Assembly (NCBI GenBank): GCA_037975125.1
Contig: CM075856.1
Coordinates: 124,001 to 188,000 of the forward strand
From: Latrodectus hesperus
Taxonomy: Eukaryota > Arthropoda > Arachnida > Araneae > Theridiidae
DNA: 64,000 bases
Direction: 5' to 3'
How positions within the stretch are numbered: the first letter of the stretch is position 1; each line of letters opens with the position of its first letter. The notes beneath the pieces are model-generated. The model was not told the origin of the DNA. It did no database searches and saw nothing but the letters and a program-made list of their open reading frames with translations. Both the position numbers and the translations under genes were made by a program. Of the stretch, positions 57,651 to 64,000 are shown in pieces.

Positions 57651-57717
57651 TTAATAGTACAAAATGCTGATAAAAGCAGAGGTGCCCAATGACATACAAA
57701 CCCAACTCTAAGAAGAA
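57651..57717 (+). mobile_element. 67-bp 5'-truncated LINE tail with 12-bp duplications
   Basis: TTAATAGTACAAAATGCTGA... matches the last part of the LINE copy at 23965-24346 with few changes. It ends AAGAAGAA and is flanked by identical TGGGTATATTAG at 57639-57650 and 57718-57729. Confidence 0.93.
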
Positions 57718-57729
57718 TGGGTATATTAG

Positions 57730-58458
57730 AAGACTGAAAATTTTGTTTGTGACCTTTATTTTCTGTGTCAAAAAATTGAAAAAAATAATTATATATTTTA
57801 AAGAATATTATTTAAATTAGAATAAACATTTAAATTTACTTGTTTGTAGTCCCCCCTCTAAAGTGGCTATTTTGTTCTAGTTAAGATTATGATTACGCCA
57901 CTTTTATTACAATTCTCATTGGTTTAAAATTTGCATGACGTCAGATAACGTTTCCTCTAAAATCACTTATGACACTGTATTCAGATAGCATCATAAATCC
58001 GACTTCTCGATGAATTTGCTGCTTACCTTCAAGTAGCATTCATTGAGCGGCAGGAAACAAGGCGAAGTCCATCATCGAAAATTTCGTAATATTGTCGAAG
58101 TTCATCTTGTTAATAAAACGATTTCTTATATAAAGGTCAAAGCATCGGTTTGAGAAGCTGTTTTCCATTGTTTCAAGCCATTAACACGTTGACTGATGAA
58201 AAAAGCAAAATGAAAAAGATACAAAAAAACTAACATCCACTTTATGGTTTCTTTAAATCGGTAAAGACGGTTTAAATTTTTTATTTTTTAAACTATATTG
58301 GTGTAACGTTTTCTAAAATTTAATGAGTATAATAATGCACCAAAAATCATTAAAATTGCTACTCAAAGGAGATAACTCGAAAATTTATATCTACCAAGCA
58401 AATACTCCTGCTGCAACGTAGGGCATTTTTCCGATATTTGTTTTGTCCCGATATTCTA
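57730..58458. other. Intergenic sequence, nothing recognised
   Basis: Mixed composition. The region 57850-58200 is less AT-rich (GCATGACGTCAGATAACG near 57935) but has no open frame or named repeat. Confidence 0.45.
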
Positions 58459-58705
58459 TTTGTTCTGTGCATTTTTATTGTTCTGAATGTTAATGCATTT
58501 TTAGAACATCATTGTGGTTAGATAATTATTGGCTGACTTCATTTGGAACGGAATTTTTTAGGAGGTTATATTTTCTGATTCAATTTGTTCTGCATTTTTA
58601 TTGTTCTGAATGTTTAGAGAACATCATTGGAGTTATGTATTTATTGGCTGACTTCATTTGGAATGGAATTTTCTGGGAGGATACATTTTATGATTCCGCT
58701 TTCAG
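58459..58705 (+). repeat. ~125-bp diverged tandem duplication
   Basis: Copy 1 from about 58459 and copy 2 from about 58585 share TTTGTTCTG-GCATTTTTATTG, AGAACATCATTG, TTATTGGCTGACTTCATTTG and GGAATTTT-T-GGAGG-TA. The 65-codon open frame here is a by-product. Confidence 0.85.
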
Positions 58706-58803
58706 ATGATCATTAATTTGAAACTTTGGAATGTTTCATAATTAGCATGAAATAAACTCTAATAGCTTTCTGAATCTAACAACCTGAATGTTAAATAGAT
58801 TTT

Positions 58804-58861
58804 TTAATTTGACATTCTTAATTCTTAAAAAAACTTTTAAGAATTAAGAATGTCAAATTAA
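58804..58861. repeat. Perfect hairpin, 27-bp arms and 4-nt loop
   Basis: Arms 58804-58830 and 58835-58861 are exact complements (TTAATTTGACATTCTTAATT start), loop AAAC. Confidence 0.97.
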
Positions 58862-59636
58862 TTCGAAATTAAAAAAGTTTTAACTCATATATTACATTTA
58901 TGTAATGAACTGAATTGATAGTTTATAGTGTTACTTTACATATGTAAATTTGTAAGTTAAAGGTAAAACTTTTTTCTTTTGTGTTGCACGCACATTAAAC
59001 AATATAATAAACATTTTAATTCTTTGATTCTACCTTAGTCACAAATTAAATTTGAATTATTTTCATCGTCCAAACATAAAATTAACTTTTTATTCGACAG
59101 TATCACTCATAACATCTAATGATCCACATAATTTTGTTATTATTAAATATTATTTTTTTCGTTTGTGTCAAAATATATACATATCTCTTTAGTTATTTAT
59201 CTCAATTATTTATCTTAACTTAAAAAAATATTTATGCACTCTGTCTCTTTATTCTCAAAAGCAAATATTCACTTCTTTTAATTTCTCACCTTTCATTCCG
59301 TTGCAGTCGACAAAAGGAATATTGAAATAAAAGACATATTTAGACGGAAACAGAATATTAGAGAAGATAATATCTTTTAAACAGAATAAGTGTATTGTTA
59401 TAGAAGATTTTTGTTATACATATTTTTTTATTTAAAATTCGTCTCTTTAAGAAGCGCTTTGCATAAGAATTTTTCGAATACCGAAAGAGGATGCTTTTAA
59501 AATGATTGAACTGCCTGGACTCAATTGGCCTCGGTGTACAGTCACGTCCAACGTGACTGGAAATGGCTAAAATGGATGCCACAAGAGCCTGAGGCTCTAT
59601 TTCTGACATATCCGTCTTAGAACTGGCTGTCTTTAC
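58862..59636. other. Intergenic, or flank of a possible minus-strand gene
   Basis: AT-rich to 59,450; 59,450-59,640 is less AT-rich and open on the minus strand (ILAISSHVGRDCTPRPIES). I do not recognise the peptide. Confidence 0.4.
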
Positions 59637-59726
59637 CTCAAACGGCAAGGTAAGCTCATCGTTCTTTATTAAACGCAGCACGTTGTATGGAGCCATATGG
59701 TTCCACCAGGTCATGGCTGATATCGC
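59637..59726 (-). CDS. Possible internal exon of an unrecognised minus-strand gene
   Basis: On the minus strand a good acceptor (TTATTCTTTTTCCTCTTCGAG) precedes a 90-nt open block, and a consensus donor (GAG|GTAAAG) follows. The block reads AISAMTWWNHMAPYNVLRLI then KNDELTLPFE: varied, Trp-containing and unlike translated AT-rich noise. I do not know the family. No partner exons were found, so it may be a gene relic or a chance match. Confidence 0.3.
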
Positions 59727-60871
59727 CTCGAAGAGGAAAAAGAATAATTTAAGATTCGGTCAGTTATTGTTAAACCCTTCCATGCAGCTCTGTCGTAAGA
59801 AAGCAATTCAATTTTTCCCGGTATTTTGATAAATTCTAAAGTAACAAATAAATCATAAAGAAGAAAATTCTTTTTATACAAGAAAAAGAGAAATGTTCCT
59901 AATACTATTGATGTTATCATCGTTCTATTTCTAGACAACGTTCCAACATGGCAGATAATAATAAATGTTACTGAATAATAGTCATCAGAAGTGAATTATA
60001 AATTTGGAACATTCTTAAGAGACCGTTGAATTTCACACATACCGTGATTCCCGGAAAAATGCAGTGGCGTTTACTTAAAAAAAAGATATCTCTCTGTGGT
60101 TTGCGGAAAGGTAAGAAGTGCATAAAAATACCATCAATATCTTTGGTTTCAAAAATACTGAAATCTTATTTCCAGACAAAGAGAATATCTAACAAAAAAT
60201 GCATGTAGATAGACAGGAAGATCTGGACTATTTTGATAATAATTCAGTTCGAAATTCGCAACCATTTTGTTTCGAATAGCGCAGAATCAGATTTTGAAGA
60301 CTTCATATATAATGTGCAATTTGTTGTAATTATTTCTTGTTAACAAAAGTAAAATATTTAATATTTTCTATTTTTATTCATTTTAATTTCTCTGTTTTGC
60401 GATTTATTCTTTACAACACAGTATGGTTATTCTAGATATCGAGTTCTTCAAGGGAATAAATTTTTCTGTTAATTCAAAGTGAAATCAAGAATGCCAGATA
60501 GATTTTCAATTATCGGAGAATTTCAAACAATATTTCTAGGAATAGGGACATACAAAAAATAAATCTTCCATAATATATACATATATATATATATACTTGT
60601 AAAAATAATATATATTTGTTTCGTCCCTTTTGAAATTCAAATGCAATTATGGGTTACCATTGTGTATTAACTATTAGAAAAGTTATCTTCAAGTGTTTTA
60701 CTAAACAGTTTTGATTAGTCCTGATGTGAAAAAAGTAATAGTTGATCTCGATAAGACGTAGCCTATACTATGGACTCATTTTAGACCGGAACTTATGGCT
60801 TAAGGCGGTTTACCAGCAATTAAAAACAACCATGAACAGAAAACTGCTACCGGTTCAACTTACCAATATTA
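59727..60871. other. Intergenic sequence
   Basis: A 75-codon minus-strand frame (59711-59938, with LGTFLFFLYKKNFLLYDLF, membrane-like) overlaps the possible exon by four bases in another frame. No family recognised. A short AT tract lies near 60570-60595. Confidence 0.4.
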
Positions 60872-61754
60872 CAAGGTAAACAAAAAAGTTGTTGCCATTT
60901 TTAATGACCCAATAGAACATGACCTGCAGAAAGTGTAGCCTATTGTTAGTCCTCGAAGTAATCACCATCGGCATCCAGCTGCTTCTGCCAACTTGTCGCC
61001 AGTTTTGCAATCACCTTGCGGTAAAACTCTGGGGTATTGGATGCAAAAAAGTTCGTGAGGGCTTGGCGCAAATCTGTTTCATTGGTGAAGGATTTTCCAC
61101 GAAAATGATTGTCCAGGGAATGGAACATGTGAGTAATCTGATGATGCAAGGTCAGGTGAGTAAAGAGGATGGCACATAGTGTCTCAAGCAAGTCCCTATA
61201 TAGTATTTCTGGCTACCTGTTCGACATGCGGCCTCGTGTTATCGACCAAGAATAATACACCCTTACGATTAACCAGAGCTGGCTCCGCGTATTGCAATGT
61301 CTGTTGCACACGTTCCACTTGCTGCGAGTACAGGGATCGTTTGGCCCGTTGGTTATAGCTCATAGTGAAATGCTTGAAGACCAGACACCAGTTGCATCAC
61401 AGAGTGACAAATCTTTTGACCTAAATTTGTGAAACCCATACCTTGCCGAACATTCATTTACAGCACTATCCCCAAATGCTTGACATATTCAGCGATTTGA
61501 TGTAGCAGCTCATAAGTCCACTTTGAAGTCTTAAAGCAAACATTACCGAACGAGCTCCTTTGACATGTCCATTTCTCTTTGCCATTATACGAGATACGAT
61601 TGATGAATGTGCGTGGTGGACCTGGTTTTATAATGACTGATAGTCCTACACTCGACTGACCGGTGTCTAAAAAACATCATATACAAATTTGCATACTTAT
61701 TACCACTTCATTCAGTACAAGGCGAAAACGGCAAGAGTTTTCTTATTTACCTTA
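60872..61754 (-). mobile_element. Mariner element, internally deleted and dead
   Basis: Terminal inverted repeats at 60873-60896 and 61730-61753 match at 19 of 24 positions, with TA on both outer sides (60870-60871, 61755-61756). On the minus strand there is a helix-turn-helix remnant (ICQAFGDSAVNE, then FHKFRSKDLSL). It is followed too soon by the catalytic C-terminal half: YNQRAKRSLYSQQVERVQQT, LVDNTRPHVEQ, NHFRGKSFTNETDL and FFASNTPEFYRKVI. The middle, with the first catalytic Asp, is missing. The third Asp (SDYHLF in the family) reads QITHMF. At 883 bp it is shorter than the ~1.3 kb of complete mariners. Confidence 0.9.
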
Positions 61755-63430
61755 TAATTAAAGTTAGCACGTAGCATATTTTTGGAAAATGTTTATCATT
61801 GTTCATGTAAAATTTCATTTTTTCATTTTTAAATAGCTTTTTAATTTAGAATGAATAATATGTTTGATTATTTGAAATTTTAACATTGCACAACTTCTTT
61901 ATTTAAACCTAGCGCCCATAGTTAAAAAGTATATGTAACAGAAAGATATAAAATACTTTCCATCTCTTTTTATGAGTATTTCGTAATTTTTTTCAAGTAA
62001 ATATAATTATTTGAATTGCATAAAATAATCATATTTGATTCATTCATGAATTTCATGAAAAAAAAAACATTTATTTCATTACAATTTAATATGTTATTCA
62101 TTCCAATTCACTAGTATAACCAAAAATTTGTATATAGTCTTTTTTGTTTTATAAGAGAATTAGTGAATGCGTATTTTCTTTAATACTTACAATTGCTAAA
62201 ATAACTTCATTTTTGCAATGTTTTGAATTCATTTAATATGAAACTGTGCGGTGTATATTAAGAGTCGTTTGTATTACGAAGTTGCAGGGATTGATGCATA
62301 CATAAATTTATTTAGATACAGCATGGATTATTTACACCAAAACCATCGAACGAGCTCAACTAGCAAACGAATTAAATAGAACATAGACAAAATTGAAGTA
62401 TAAGTACATGGCAAAAACACTTTTGGAGCTCTATCCTAGAATGCTTTTAGCTTACATTAAATTCTTTTCGAATTTCTGTTTCAAATCATGATAATGATTA
62501 TCTAATTATTTATACTTAAGCACATATTAGCGTAATATATATATATATAATTATATATTACGCTAATACGTAATTAGCGACAGAAGTTTAGTAATATATA
62601 TCCCGGCGAGTATAAGAAAATGGTCTTAGAAGTTCAGCTTGTTGCTCTCATCGATGTCTTAATATTTTCAAGTTTATTAAAACTCCTATTAGTCTGTTAA
62701 AAGGAGCAAAAAACAAATGAATATATTTTTTTAAAAAAGTAAACAAAAATAATAATAACTAAAAATATTAAACTAAATGTAACCTAATCCAGAGAACAAC
62801 AGCGTCTAATGATTAGAAAAAGTGACTACTATTGAAGTCGTCTCCCCAAATCCAATTCGACTGAATGCGCATGCTCCATGTCGTGGAAAAAAATGAATAA
62901 GTTAGTTGTTTGTGGTTGAATCAAAATGTTCTCTGTTTGCCAGCGCTACATAAATGAAAATATTTTTTTCTTTCTTTCGAATTAAAAAAGACTGTTAAAA
63001 GTTTCTATAAAGCGTTTTCAAAGTTACAATTATTGCATTGTTTGAAACTTTTAAGTCCAAGAAAGGACACTGTAAATCACAGCTAAAATGAAACGAAGTC
63101 GAGATTATATTTACATCTTTATTTTATGTGAGTCATGTCTTTTATCATATTACAAATGATAACTGCTTTTTTCCTCTGAATCTGAAAATCTGTTGACAAA
63201 AAATGCTCGCTAAATATTTTATCATAAGTAAGTTTAATTTATTATGCTGAAACAGAAATTAAAAAGGATAAACAAATAATTATTTATTTTTAGACGAATT
63301 TATGCTTTGATGAAGTTAGTTATATTTACCCCATATCACACACTGGAATCGATATAACTGATACAGGAAAGAAATTGAATCATTATAGAATATATTTCTC
63401 TAAATTAGTAAATGATAGTAGATTAATTTT
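61755..63430. other. Intergenic AT-rich sequence with one palindrome
   Basis: AT-rich. A palindrome with TATTAGCGTAATATATA arms (62525-62541 and 62552-62568) around an AT-rich core is the only structure seen. No coding signal. Confidence 0.5.
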
Positions 63431-63827
63431 TGAGCTCCAGTGGCGCTCAGTAGCTTCACGCCGCTTCCCGTAAGCTCAGCAAAGTGAAGCATCATTTGCC
63501 GCGGGCAGTGGTTGGGAGGGTGACCACGGTGTACCCTCCTTCACTGGGTTGCTGGAACTCCGTGGTTGGGGACATGTCCACGTTAATCTGTGACGTCCAA
63601 AGTCCTTCCGCTGGTGTGGCGTGGATGTGGAGAGAAGGGTGCCAGCTCAGGTGTGGCCTCGTCACCTGACCGTGGTTCAAAATGACGAGGCACCTTAAAA
63701 AGAGCAAAGTCGTACTTTCACCTTCGTGGTGCTCTGATCCAAACGAAAGACGCTCTCTATTGACTTAATTCACACAGCCAAAGGCATAGCGAGCTTGGCT
63801 TGTTCAAGTGTCATAAACAACAACAAC
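63431..63827 (+). repeat. SINE with a 5S rRNA-like head and (AAC)n tail
   Basis: Flanked by identical AGATTAATTTT at 63420-63430 and 63828-63838. Near the 5' end AAGTGAAGCA (63482-63491) and AGTGGTTGGGAGGGTGACC (63507-63525) line up with AAGTTAAGCA and AGTACTTGGATGGGTGACC of arthropod 5S rRNA, with the same 15-nt spacing. These are the A-box and C-box parts of the 5S internal promoter. The body to 63827 is GC-richer and ends CATAAACAACAACAAC. Open frames on both strands within it are by-products. It is a retroposon, not a functional 5S gene. Confidence 0.85.
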
Positions 63828-63838
63828 AGATTAATTTT

Positions 63839-64000
63839 ATAAGTTTTTGAGCACAGTGCTTATATTTTTATGTTGCAATGTTTTGTAACACATTAAATAC
63901 AATTTATGTACTTCATATAACAATTTCTTGCCCATAGTAAATAAAATTATTACTTAACTCTGATAAATTTAAAAATATAAAATTAATAAATATCGAATTT
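63839..64000. other. Intergenic AT-rich sequence
   Basis: Nothing recognised up to the window end. Confidence 0.5.

Noticed and set aside
59711..59938. The ATGA overlap of two minus-strand frames as an operon-like pair
   Set aside because: Coupled start-stop overlap has no meaning in this genome; splice signals explain the downstream frame better.
63447..63560. A functional 5S rRNA gene
   Set aside because: Only the internal-promoter half resembles 5S; a SINE body and duplications surround it.

Overview
This is a very AT-rich eukaryotic window, dense in introns and repeats. It carries tRNA-derived SINEs, (AAC)n-tailed SINEs, Ty3/gypsy, hAT, Tc1/mariner and LINE remnants and long (TA)n tracts. 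Spliceosomal introns and the style of the repeats point to an arthropod, most probably an arachnid such as a spider. The species cannot be named from sequence alone.

Layout. Positions 1-11,100 are intergenic and repeat-rich. They hold a possible hAT-type MITE, a ~240-bp tandem repeat with a (TA)~77 expansion inside it, SINEs (one nested in another with a perfect target-site duplication), a decayed LINE with reverse transcriptase and RNase H carrying a perfect 60-bp palindrome, and a second LINE 3' fragment. Positions 11,621-52,441 (+ strand) hold one large gene of 20 coding exons (3,675 nt, 1,224 codons plus stop). It encodes the single arthropod counterpart of vertebrate TBC1D1/TBC1D4 (AS160; Drosophila pollux): two PTB domains, the short conserved region before the TBC, a Rab-GAP TBC domain with arginine and glutamine fingers, and a C-terminal coiled coil. 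Every exon junction keeps the reading frame; one junction needs a GC-AG intron. Positions 52,442 to ~57,030 are a likely long 3' UTR or 3' flank. Positions 57,640-64,000 are intergenic, with a 67-bp LINE tail insertion, a deleted mariner, an unassigned possible minus-strand exon and a SINE derived from 5S rRNA.

The introns of the TBC1D1/4 gene sample almost every transposon class: tRNA-SINEs in several introns, a LINE tail in intron 7, a GTF2IRD2/ZBED-like hAT in intron 9, a SINE-in-SINE nest in intron 10, a young Ty3/gypsy in intron 14, and Tc1, SINE and MITE copies in intron 19. The gypsy copy is the most striking. Its LTRs are almost identical, but protease, reverse transcriptase and most of RNase H are missing, and Gag is joined in frame to a complete-looking integrase in one long ORF. 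It lies in the sense direction just before the exon that carries both catalytic fingers of the Rab-GAP.

A second theme is a set of near-perfect short inverted repeats (arms of about 16-30 bp with tiny loops) spread over the window. They look like products of replication template switching. All coordinates were read by eye; no alignment or search was run.
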